Shown here: positions 1 to 5,879 of the stretch, piece by piece
How the letters are laid out: every line of letters begins with the position of its first letter
Numbering within the stretch: the stretch's first letter is position 1
IMG/VR virus record: IMGVR_UViG_3300012017_000270
Location: 1 to 43,849 of that record
Length of the DNA stretch: 43,849 nt
Reading direction: 5' to 3' (one strand)
Source: a virus
Made by a program: the position numbers and the translations under genes
Notes under the pieces: generated by a model
Databases searched by the model: none
Seen by the model: only the letters and a program-made list of their open reading frames with translations
Told to the model about the DNA's origin: nothing

Positions 1-3
1 AGC

Positions 4-102
4 GGCGGCGGCGCGGCGGGGGCGGCGGGGCAGCGCCGGGGCGTGCGGCCATGGGGCGCCATGCGGGTGGGCGGCGTGCGGCATGTAAAGAGAGGAACGC
101 GC
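4..102. repeat. Left copy of 99 bp terminal overlap
   Basis: This stretch matches 43751-43849 at 98 of 99 positions; the one difference is G at 48 versus A at 43795. It lies in an extremely GC-rich non-coding region. The simplest reading is that the molecule is circular or circularly permuted and the assembly repeats its ends. A short true terminal repeat is possible but would normally be identical at both ends. Confidence 0.85.
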
Positions 103-172
103 GCGCGCGGGGGCGTTCCATCCGGAGCGCGGGGGCGGACTACCCCCACACCTGCGCCCCTCCACCATGGTT

Positions 173-193
173 GCCCATGCTCGCCCATGCTCG
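173..193 (+). repeat. Tandem GCCCATGCTCG units
   Basis: Two overlapping exact copies of GCCCATGCTCG occur with a 10 bp period. The core CCATGCTC also recurs three times in the intergenic region at 5222-5309, so it may be a protein-binding site shared by the two regulatory regions. Confidence 0.6.
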
Positions 194-265
194 ACGCCAT
201 GCGCAGCCGGGGCGCTCCGACCATGGCCGGACGCCTCCACCATGGACGCCTCCAAAAAAAAATTG

Positions 266-283
266 AGTCCGGCGGGACGGACT
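266..283. repeat. Dispersed palindrome copy 1
   Basis: Arms AGTCCG and CGGACT flank the core GCGGGA. The copy is intergenic, just after an A-tract and 14 bp before the -35 box of the promoter at 297-325. The core is the same as in copy 2 (8848-8865). Confidence 0.85.
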
Positions 284-296
284 GCCGACATTGCAC

Positions 297-325
297 TTGC
301 ACTCTTCCAAGATTGCGCGTATGCT
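297..325 (+). promoter_or_regulatory. Sigma-70-type promoter for the left operon
   Basis: A -35 box TTGCAC (297-302) is followed by a 17 bp spacer and a -10 box TATGCT (320-325). The predicted start near 332 gives a leader of about 54 nt to the ATG at 386. The same -10 hexamer is used by the early promoter at 5812-5840. An A-tract upstream could act as an UP element. Confidence 0.65.
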
Positions 326-363
326 CCCCACATGACCCGCCGCGTTGGCGCGTCTGACACCTG

Positions 364-380
364 ACCCCTTTCGGAGATTC
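364..380 (+). promoter_or_regulatory. Leader/RBS module, copy 1
   Basis: The 17 bp sequence ACCCCTTTCGGAGATTC ends 5 nt before the ATG at 386. It is repeated exactly at 1175-1191, again 5 nt before an ATG. The GGAG inside is the likely Shine-Dalgarno sequence. A looser version (ACCCCC...GGAGATTC) precedes the gene at 3750. Confidence 0.75.
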
Positions 381-385
381 TGACA

Positions 386-1102
386 ATGATGACCACCCAA
401 GCAACCGTTCACGCAACCATCGTCGCCCGTTACGAACTCGCCCTGCGCAACCTTGAGAACGCGGCCACTGTGACCGATGTTGACATTCACCATGCAGCCG
501 CGACAACTTGCATCGACCTTTGCCGCTCCCTTGACTTGCCGCTCTCCATCAAGGGTGACGGCAAGGACTTCCATGGCATCCACGCCGTCACCATGTCCGA
601 CCGACTTGGCGCGTTGACTGAGCAAGTGCAGTTCAACTTGGAATCCGATGACAAGCGCCGCGTCAATCTTGACGCCTCAACACCCGCTGCGCTCTCCGCG
701 ACTCTCGAAACCCTCCGCGAGTGGATGCGTGAGCAGGAAGTCGCCCATGTGACCATCATGCCGCAGGATGTCGCGGCCATGGGCGTCGATGCCGACACCG
801 CCTCACAGCGCATGTGGGACGCCGCACCCAAGATGATTCTTGAAGTGCGCTTTGAAGCGGCCATCGTTAAAAAGGGCGACGAGAAGTGCGGAGAGTCGTA
901 CCGTCAGTGGCACACGATCCACCTTGGCAACTCCACCGAATGCGGCGGCAAGATATTCCACTTCGGCTGCAACGAGTACGCGACGAAGGACGATTTCATT
1001 CGCGCCCATCAGAAGCACAATTCCCCGCAGCCATGGTTCATCGATTGCCCCGCGCCCATGGCGCCGCGCGGGTGGGACGTTGTGGAAACCGATCACGACT
1101 GA
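386..1102 (+). CDS. Hypothetical protein, first gene of left operon
   Basis: I do not recognise this 238-residue protein. The N-terminal half is predicted mostly helical. The C-terminal third holds four spaced Cys residues and several His, so it could bind a metal, but no named zinc motif is clear. There are two in-frame ATG codons in a row (386, 389), and the GGAG of the leader module suits either. It lies directly behind the promoter at 297-325 and is followed by a strong hairpin (1123-1144). Codon use is GC-rich with many C-ending codons, like the rest of the left operon and unlike the genes after 5.9 kb. Co-transcription with the AAA+ ATPase suggests a shared process, not yet definable. 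Confidence 0.8.
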   Translation: MMTTQATVHATIVARYELALRNLENAATVTDVDIHHAAATTCIDLCRSLDLPLSIKGDGKDFHGIHAVTMSDRLGALTEQVQFNLESDDKRRVNLDASTPAALSATLETLREWMREQEVAHVTIMPQDVAAMGVDADTASQRMWDAAPKMILEVRFEAAIVKKGDEKCGESYRQWHTIHLGNSTECGGKIFHFGCNEYATKDDFIRAHQKHNSPQPWFIDCPAPMAPRGWDVVETDHD

Positions 1103-1122
1103 CAGCAACGACAGCGCACCGC

Positions 1123-1144
1123 GCACCCCCTCCGCAGGGGGTGC
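1123..1144 (+). other. Intercistronic hairpin
   Basis: A perfect 9 bp stem, GCACCCCCT and AGGGGGTGC, encloses the tetraloop CCGC between the 386 and 1197 genes. No T-run follows, so it is more likely an mRNA stabilising or processing structure than an intrinsic terminator. Confidence 0.6.
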
Positions 1145-1174
1145 CGGATGCGACCGCCGAAGCGACCGCACCAA

Positions 1175-1191
1175 ACCCCTTTCGGAGATTC
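1175..1191 (+). promoter_or_regulatory. Leader/RBS module, copy 2
   Basis: Exact repeat of the 17 bp at 364-380, also 5 nt before its start codon (1197). It fixes 1197 as the start of the AAA+ ATPase, because the frame is open far upstream. Confidence 0.75.
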
Positions 1192-1196
1192 AAGTC

Positions 1197-2645
1197 ATGA
1201 CGAAGCCCGCAACCATCACGCACTTTCGCAGCAACAAGGGACGCGAGTTCCTGTTCTTCAACGGCGCCCAAGTGCGCAAGGTCATCAACGGACTGATTGA
1301 GGCGCCGGAGTTCCATGGCGCCCCTACCAACCTTCCAACTTCCAAGATCGTCAACTTCGCCAAGATCGCGTTGGTCAAGTCGCCCGGCGGCGAGGTGACG
1401 TTCTGCGTGAAGGTCAGCGCCGCGCACCAATACGAACCGCTGACGATTCCAAGTCACCGCCATGCGTCGATCCCTTCGCGCTACGTTGGCGACGATATTG
1501 GCATGTGCCTCGCGGTGCCGGGCAGCGAGGTGCATACGTCCATCGTCAACGTGATCGGCTGCGCCTTGCGAGGCATTGCCAGTGCTGCGCAGTTCGATGC
1601 ACTCGCCGCCTATGCGCAGCCGCACGGGGCAGACAACACCCACACGGCGACCGATGATAAGTTCCCCAAGCCAATGGCAGACTTCAATCCGAAGCCAATC
1701 GCCCCGGTTGCCAAGACGGCCTCCAAGGACGCCGCAGCGCCAAGCACCTTGGATGCCTTCGGCACCTTGGGATCCGCCATCCGCGCGGAGATCGACGCCC
1801 GTATTGAATTGGCACCCAAGGCGCCAAGCGTGACCGTCACGGTGTCCGTGCCGGGTTACGTCCCTGTGACGCTCCCCGCAGGCGAAACGCTCCACGAACG
1901 ATTCTCCGCCCTTCTGCTGCGTTGCACTGCGCAGATGCCCAAGGATCGGAACGTGTTGCTTGTCGGCGCCCGTGGTTCGGGAAAGACGCATGCAGCGGAG
2001 CAAGTCGCCAAGTCGCTTGGACTCGCTTTCGACGGCGTCAGCATGTCGGGCGGCACCACTGAACGCGCCTTTTGGGGATCGACCACCCTCCACAATGGCA
2101 CCATGTCTTGGAAGCCCTCGCGGTTCGTGGACATGTTCGGCAAGGGCGGGGTATTCCTGATCGACGAACTCGACAAGGCAGATCCAACCGTGGTCACCGC
2201 GTTGAACATGGCGACATCGAATGGGTACATCGTTCCCGTGGACGCGGCGGAGCGCATCAATCGGCACCCCGACTTCATCGTCATTGCAGGCGCCAATGCC
2301 CTCAGTAACGACCGCGCCTACACGGCCAGTGTGCGCCTCGACGCATCCTCCCTTGACCGCTTCGCCATCATGCAGTGGGGCTACTCCGATGCCATCACCA
2401 AGCATGTCGCCGGGCAGTGCGGTAGCGAACTCGACGCCGAATGGTTGGTGCGCACCACCGGGCAGATCCGGCGCCGCATCGAATCCAAGGGATGGGGCGG
2501 AGAGGTCGAATGGGGTACGCGAAGCGTGGCGCGTGTTGCTTCATGGATCCGCGCCAAAGTCGCGCCACTCGACGCCATTGCCATGGAAATGGAAGCACTT
2601 CCCAACCAAGTCCGCGAAGAATTGCGCATGGGACTCGTTCACTGA
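1197..2645 (+). CDS. MoxR/CobS-like AAA+ ATPase
   Basis: This 482-residue protein has an unrecognised N-terminal half (to about 230) and a C-terminal AAA+ domain. Walker A is GARGSGKT (residues 257-264) and Walker B is FLIDELDKAD around D323. A sensor-1-like region (IAGANALSNDRAYTAS) and LDRF follow, a layout typical of MoxR and cobaltochelatase CobS ATPases. Those enzymes remodel a substrate together with a VWA-domain partner, and the next gene looks like such a partner. In phages these pairs are common but their role is unsettled; cobalamin synthesis itself is unlikely here. The start is set by the conserved leader module 5 nt upstream. The gap to the next gene is 18 nt. Confidence 0.88.
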   Translation: MTKPATITHFRSNKGREFLFFNGAQVRKVINGLIEAPEFHGAPTNLPTSKIVNFAKIALVKSPGGEVTFCVKVSAAHQYEPLTIPSHRHASIPSRYVGDDIGMCLAVPGSEVHTSIVNVIGCALRGIASAAQFDALAAYAQPHGADNTHTATDDKFPKPMADFNPKPIAPVAKTASKDAAAPSTLDAFGTLGSAIRAEIDARIELAPKAPSVTVTVSVPGYVPVTLPAGETLHERFSALLLRCTAQMPKDRNVLLVGARGSGKTHAAEQVAKSLGLAFDGVSMSGGTTERAFWGSTTLHNGTMSWKPSRFVDMFGKGGVFLIDELDKADPTVVTALNMATSNGYIVPVDAAERINRHPDFIVIAGANALSNDRAYTASVRLDASSLDRFAIMQWGYSDAITKHVAGQCGSELDAEWLVRTTGQIRRRIESKGWGGEVEWGTRSVARVASWIRAKVAPLDAIAMEMEALPNQVREELRMGLVH

Positions 2646-2663
2646 TCACCCGAAAGGAACCAC

Positions 2664-3641
2664 ATGACCACCACCACCAACATGCACCCCGACCGCCTCC
2701 ACATGACCTTCTTCCTTGAGAATTCCAAGCATGCCCCGCGCCTGATCGGTTGGATCCCGCAGGACATGCACCAAGGGCGCGACCGCTGCATCGTCGCCTT
2801 CGATTCCATCGCGCATGCGCATGCGTTCATCGCCCATGACGATTTCACTAGCCCTTCCGCCCGGTCGAAATGGAACGAATACCGCAATGAGATTGCCAAC
2901 AAGTCGAGCGCCTTTGCCGGGGGCGTTTCCGATGCTGCCGGATGGGCGCGTACCGTCAACGATCCCGGCGAGGATCTGCGCCGCCGCGTTGACCGTTGCA
3001 TTGAACGCCTCGACGCGGTGCCGACCGCCTTCGAGGATCGACCCCGCCGCCGCACCGTGCGCCGACTCGACGAGGGCGACGAATTGGACATCGCGCGAGT
3101 CGTCATTGACCATGACGCCGACCATGCATGGACGGAACGCCGCACCGCCAAGCGCAGCCGCCCGGTGTTGCGCGTGGCGCTCAATGCGGAGTTGGGCGGC
3201 AACGAAGGGCAGGAACAGTTGGCGTGGCGCGGCGCTACTGCGCTGGCAATCGCCCGAAAGGCGGAGGCCGCAGGCGCTGACGTCGAGGTGTCGTGGATCA
3301 CCTTGGGGCATGGCACCAACCGCCCATGCAACGTGGAATTACTCGCGACCGTGCCGCTCAAGCGCCTTGGGCAGTTCGTAGACCGCGACTCCCTTGTCGC
3401 GTACTGCTGCCACCTCGCATCGTTCCGGTACTTCGGGTTCCGCCTGATCGCGCAACTGAACCCCGGTACGCGCATGAACGCATGGGGTTGCCCGATGCGC
3501 GTCTACGCGCAGGGATCCGATGAACCGCAGTCACCGCATCAACATGACATCGTGATTGACTACGGCCAATGCAACAATGAAAGGGACGCCATCGCCATGC
3601 TTAACAATGCCGCGAACATCATGCGCAAGCGCACCAAGTAA
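2664..3641 (+). CDS. CobT/VWA-like partner of the AAA+ ATPase, degenerate MIDAS
   Basis: The 325-residue protein lies directly behind the CobS-like ATPase. Residues 129-148 carry an Arg-rich stretch and DEGDELDIARVVID, resembling the lead-in to the VWA domain of CobT. The next strand reads VLRVALNAELGGN (168-180), where a VWA protein would show the metal-site motif DxSxS. A helix (WRGATALAIARKAEAAG) and strand (VEVSWITLG) follow as in a VWA fold. The metal-binding Asp and Ser residues appear to be missing, so the domain may only scaffold a complex. The assignment rests on context and pattern, not on search; the fold is moderately likely. The RBS is AAAGGA before ATG 2664. Confidence 0.6.
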   Translation: MTTTTNMHPDRLHMTFFLENSKHAPRLIGWIPQDMHQGRDRCIVAFDSIAHAHAFIAHDDFTSPSARSKWNEYRNEIANKSSAFAGGVSDAAGWARTVNDPGEDLRRRVDRCIERLDAVPTAFEDRPRRRTVRRLDEGDELDIARVVIDHDADHAWTERRTAKRSRPVLRVALNAELGGNEGQEQLAWRGATALAIARKAEAAGADVEVSWITLGHGTNRPCNVELLATVPLKRLGQFVDRDSLVAYCCHLASFRYFGFRLIAQLNPGTRMNAWGCPMRVYAQGSDEPQSPHQHDIVIDYGQCNNERDAIAMLNNAANIMRKRTK

Positions 3642-3695
3642 GGCGCGAGGTCTGCCGCCCAAGGTCGTGAGATCTTGGACGGCAATCCTTGCGCC
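3642..3695 (+). other. Long imperfect hairpin between operon genes
   Basis: Nested arms GGCGC-AGG / CCT-GCGCC and TGCCG-CCAAG / CTTGG-CGGCA form a 54 nt stem with a few single mismatches and a 10 nt loop. It begins right after the stop of the VWA-like gene. No T-run follows. It may be a processing site, mRNA stabiliser or structured RNA. Confidence 0.65.
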
Positions 3696-3749
3696 TTGCC
3701 ATGAGCCGCGTGGCTTGTGACAATCACCCCCGCAAGTTGGAGATTCACC

Positions 3750-4019
3750 ATGGATACGAACGATGATAAGTCAGTCGAGGCATTCGCCCTCGCCATTGCC
3801 GCCGCCGCATGCGACCCGCGCTTCAGCGTGTCGCGCGTGTTGGACGTTGTCGATGTTGCTTGGCGTCACTCAAATTGGCAGCAGAACCCCGACATGCGCT
3901 CCCTCTTGGGCGGCACCATCGACATCGTCGGGAAAAAGTACTTTGAAGTCTTCGTTGGCAACGAGTTGGACTACCTCGTCGCGATTCGGGTTGACCTCAT
4001 GAAGGGAGGTGCAGCATGA
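3750..4019 (+). CDS. Hypothetical protein
   Basis: This is an 89-residue protein of unknown function, compact and mixed in charge with no membrane segment. The ATG at 3750 is preferred to a GTG 33 nt upstream because GGAGATTC, the tail of the shared leader module, ends 3 nt before it. The stop overlaps the next start (ATGA at 4016), so translation is probably coupled. Confidence 0.75.
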   Translation: MDTNDDKSVEAFALAIAAAACDPRFSVSRVLDVVDVAWRHSNWQQNPDMRSLLGGTIDIVGKKYFEVFVGNELDYLVAIRVDLMKGGAA

Positions 4020-4420
4020 CCGACAGAGATCGCAACAAGGCGACCGCCTACCTCATTCCCGCCAACATGGAAACGCAGATCAAGGAAGTGATCTTGGTTG
4101 GTCAGCCGATGAGCGGCACCGACGAACGCACCTTCCTGCCTGCCATGTACCCGCTGTTGGACACGCAGATTGTCGAGCATGTTGACTGCGTGGTGATGCC
4201 GCGCACTTGCCTATGGTGCGACGAGAACGGCCACATGCGCAGCGCAGCCGTCAACATTCGCGCATCAATCCTCGCGGGTCAACCCATCGTCGGAGATGCC
4301 ATGTTCTGTGGCGACGATGGGCAGTCCACGATGTCACTCACCCTTCCCGGTTCGTTCTTCAACACCTTGCACTTCCTTGCCGTGGAAGTCATCACCACCA
4401 TGAAAGGCGATTCACAATGA
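4016..4420 (+). CDS. DUF3846-like hypothetical protein
   Basis: The protein has 134 residues. The segment MPRTCLWCDENGHMRSAAVN followed by ASILAGQPIVGDAMFCGDDG resembles the core of DUF3846-type small phage proteins: a short strand, 'DE.G', a pair of N residues, then 'G..IVGDA.F.G'. The function of that family is unknown. The gene overlaps its neighbours at both ends by ATGA, in the middle of the left operon. The family call is by eye and moderate. Confidence 0.65.
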   Translation: MTDRDRNKATAYLIPANMETQIKEVILVGQPMSGTDERTFLPAMYPLLDTQIVEHVDCVVMPRTCLWCDENGHMRSAAVNIRASILAGQPIVGDAMFCGDDGQSTMSLTLPGSFFNTLHFLAVEVITTMKGDSQ

Positions 4421-4941
4421 GAATCAAACGCAGCGATTTATACATCACCGTCCGGCGCCTCAACCGATCCACCCTGGGAATGGGCATGGATCAAACCTTC
4501 GACATTGAACACGGAAGGGGCGCCAAGTACTGGCTCACGGTTGCGACCATCGAATCCACCCGCGTTCCGGCGTCATCGATCATGACCCTGCGCGAGTTGG
4601 ATTACTTCCTCGCCGGGATGCTCAAGGCCGTTGAGGACATGGAGCGCCGCGCGGCGACCAAGGCGCCGGAGGTGGCGCCCATGACACCGGAGGCCATTGA
4701 ATCTGCGCTCGATGCGTTGGATCCCGAAGATGCCATGTGGACGGCGCATCATTGGCTTAGTTCCAAGGGTCACGCCGTGTGCCTGTTCACGCCCGAAGAG
4801 GTGAACAAGTCAACAATGCAAGTAAAGCACATTATCGATGCCATGAGCGAGGGCGGCAGCGAAGCGATTCGGTACAGCCTCAAGGACGATTCGGACGGCC
4901 TCGACGACGACGACGACCAAGACGAGGAGGCGACCTCATGA
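4417..4941 (+). CDS. Hypothetical protein with acidic tail
   Basis: The protein has 174 residues and is not recognised. The N-terminal half looks globular. The last 20 or so residues are almost all Asp/Glu (DDDDDQDEE), a tail often seen in DNA-mimic or histone-like antagonists but equally in disordered linkers. The start is ATG 4417, overlapping the previous stop (ATGA). The stop overlaps the start of the next small gene in the same way. Confidence 0.75.
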   Translation: MRIKRSDLYITVRRLNRSTLGMGMDQTFDIEHGRGAKYWLTVATIESTRVPASSIMTLRELDYFLAGMLKAVEDMERRAATKAPEVAPMTPEAIESALDALDPEDAMWTAHHWLSSKGHAVCLFTPEEVNKSTMQVKHIIDAMSEGGSEAIRYSLKDDSDGLDDDDDQDEEATS

Positions 4942-5033
4942 GCAACCTTCTTGAACTCGCCGTGTGGCTTGCCATGGGCGCCGCCATATTTGCCGTCATG
5001 GCGTACTTCATCGACGGGAAGCCCCATGAATAG
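4938..5033 (+). CDS. Tiny single-pass membrane peptide
   Basis: This 31-residue peptide has one hydrophobic helix (LLELAVWLAMGAAIFAVMAYF) and a short charged C-terminus. The start overlaps the previous stop (ATGA). The reading frame continues the strict overlap pattern of the operon, which supports it despite its size. It could be a small inner-membrane effector or a holin-like peptide; no family is recognised. Confidence 0.6.
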   Translation: MSNLLELAVWLAMGAAIFAVMAYFIDGKPHE

Positions 5034-5112
5034 CAGCGCCGCGTCCGTCCTCGTCATTTGTGCTATGATCGCCGTAGCCGTTGTCTACGAACTGATCCGC
5101 GACAAGAGTTGA
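5026..5112 (+). CDS. Tiny membrane peptide, last gene of left operon
   Basis: This is a 28-residue peptide. Its ATG lies inside the end of the previous gene (8 nt overlap), and it has a hydrophobic helix (SVLVICAMIAVAVVYELI) and a basic tail. It is followed by a terminator at 5135-5174. Two successive overlapping membrane peptides suggest a two-component membrane function, but this is inference. It is short enough that chance cannot be excluded. Confidence 0.5.
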   Translation: MNSSAASVLVICAMIAVAVVYELIRDKS

Positions 5113-5134
5113 CCAACCCCATCGCCCCCGGAAG

Positions 5135-5174
5135 CCCGTCCCGTGCGCCCCCGCGCCGGGGCGGGTTTGTTTTT
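5135..5174 (+). terminator. Intrinsic terminator of left operon
   Basis: The arms CCCGTCCC (5135-5142) and GGGGCGGG (5158-5165) pair along 8 bp (one G-T), followed by TTTGTTTTT. It sits 22 nt after the last stop codon of the left operon. Confidence 0.75.
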
Positions 5175-5221
5175 GGGCGCTCACCGGCGGATCGGTGAAG
5201 TAGTTGTGTCACCGGCGCCAT

Positions 5222-5318
5222 CCATGCTCTGACCAATAATAAAAAAAAATCCATGCTCACGCGCTTGAAATGCGGTTTTTTGACTTTTTTGACTTTTTTT
5301 TCCATGCTCACCATGCTT
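5222..5318 (+). repeat. CCATGCTC box cluster with T-tracts
   Basis: There are three exact CCATGCTC octamers and one CCATGCTT, separated by homopolymer A and T tracts. The same octamer is tandemly repeated at 173-193. Iteron-like arrangement; function inferred only. Confidence 0.55.
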
Positions 5319-5323
5319 TTTTG

Positions 5324-5352
5324 TTGTGCGCTTCCATGAGTGCATGTATAAT
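5324..5352 (+). promoter_or_regulatory. Promoter for the 5422 gene
   Basis: A -35 box TTGTGC (5324-5329) is followed by a 17 bp spacer and a perfect -10 box TATAAT (5347-5352). The predicted start is near 5359, and the next ATG with an RBS is at 5422. Confidence 0.7.
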
Positions 5353-5421
5353 CACGCATGCGCACCGCCATGCTGGCGAGGCGTCCGCGCTGACGGGCTT
5401 CAGCATCTGAAAGGTACGGCC

Positions 5422-5622
5422 ATGGAACTCACAGGAAAATTGAAGGTCACGCATATCGCAAGCGGCACAACCGACCACATTTGGAGTCATGAAGACATCA
5501 TCTCCACCCTGAATTATGGATGGAGGATTGACCCCGGTCAGGAAGTTATGTTCGCGAAAATGTATGCGCTCTGCACCCCAAGCGATCAAAAAGTGATCGC
5601 AAACAACCTGCGCCCGGCCTGA
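5422..5622 (+). CDS. Small hypothetical protein with its own promoter and terminator
   Basis: This is a 66-residue soluble protein of unknown function (MELTGKLKVTHIAS...). The start at 5422 is chosen because AAGG lies 9 nt upstream and the earlier in-frame ATG (5326) overlaps the promoter. The gene is a free-standing unit: TATAAT promoter, one gene, then an intrinsic terminator at 5628-5654. Such stand-alone small genes at the boundary of two operons are often early regulators or host-takeover proteins; that is inference. GC content is intermediate between the two operons. Confidence 0.7.
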   Translation: MELTGKLKVTHIASGTTDHIWSHEDIISTLNYGWRIDPGQEVMFAKMYALCTPSDQKVIANNLRPA

Positions 5623-5627
5623 AAAAG

Positions 5628-5654
5628 ACCCCTCCCGAAACGGAGGGGTTTTTT
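5628..5654 (+). terminator. Intrinsic terminator after the 5422 gene
   Basis: Stem arms CCCCTCC and GGAGGGG enclose a short CGAAAC loop and are followed by TTTTTT. It starts 6 nt after the stop codon at 5620-5622. Textbook form. Confidence 0.9.
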
Positions 5655-5725
5655 CGTGCCAGCATTTTTGAAATCGTCGCCAGCAAAAAACACGCCCAAG
5701 CCGCCCGACGCAAACCCCGGCGGCT

Positions 5726-5763
5726 ATGAGCAATGATCGATTCCATGAGCAATGACCGATTCC
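5726..5763 (+). repeat. Tandem 19 bp repeat upstream of early promoter
   Basis: Two abutting copies (5726-5744 and 5745-5763) of ATGAGCAATGATCGATTCC differ at one base. They lie about 50 bp before the -35 box of the early promoter and about 135 bp before the HTH gene, a good position for operator sites. Confidence 0.75.
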
Positions 5764-5811
5764 ACCGTTAAAACAAATGTGATCATAAGTGGATTTATTT
5801 GCACTCACCTA

Positions 5812-5840
5812 TTGACGCACCTGTTTGTATCGCATATGCT
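5812..5840 (+). promoter_or_regulatory. Early promoter of the replication/recombination operon
   Basis: A -35 box TTGACG (5812-5817), a 17 bp spacer and a -10 box TATGCT (5835-5840) place the start near 5847. The 8 bp palindrome GCATATGC (5832-5839) straddles the -10 box and could be an operator. It drives genes from 5880 to 12686, which show no internal terminator. Confidence 0.75.
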
Positions 5841-5879
5841 CATTTGCGCACATACGCATCTTAACAAGGGGATACACCA

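Larger units (their letters stand above)
1..385. other. GC-rich non-coding left end
   Basis: No convincing gene is present; open frames here are low-complexity Arg/Gly/Pro shadows of GC-rich sequence. The stretch contains GGC/CGG microsatellite-like sequence, several CCATGG sites, two tandem GCCCATGCTCG units (173-193), an A-tract (254-262), one copy of the dispersed palindrome (266-283) and a good sigma-70-type promoter (297-325) pointing into the 386 gene. Confidence 0.7.
5113..5421. other. Intergenic regulatory region
   Basis: 309 bp hold no gene apart from control signals. Present are the left-operon terminator, three CCATGCTC boxes (5222-5229, 5251-5258, 5302-5309) plus a variant CCATGCTT (5311-5318), an A9 run (5241-5249), repeated TTTTTTGAC units (5275-5299), and a promoter (5324-5352). 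The alternation of short repeats and A/T tracts would fit an origin or a regulator-binding region. Confidence 0.6.

Noticed and set aside
43-357. Open frames in the GC-rich left end
   Set aside because: Arg/Gly/Pro-rich composition follows from GC bias; no RBS or homology pattern, and they overlap a promoter and repeat.
840-1196. N-terminal extension of the AAA+ ATPase frame
   Set aside because: It overlaps the 386-1102 gene by 260 nt and lacks an RBS, while ATG 1197 has the conserved leader module.
1038-2405. Long minus-strand open frame (455 codons) opposite the AAA+ ATPase gene
   Set aside because: It is a mirror frame in GC-rich DNA with no recognisable domain, no RBS, and it lies against a gene with clear Walker motifs.
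5605-5622. GCGATC...GATCGC pair in the 5422 gene
   Set aside because: Short inverted repeat within coding sequence, close to the real terminator; no separate function needed.
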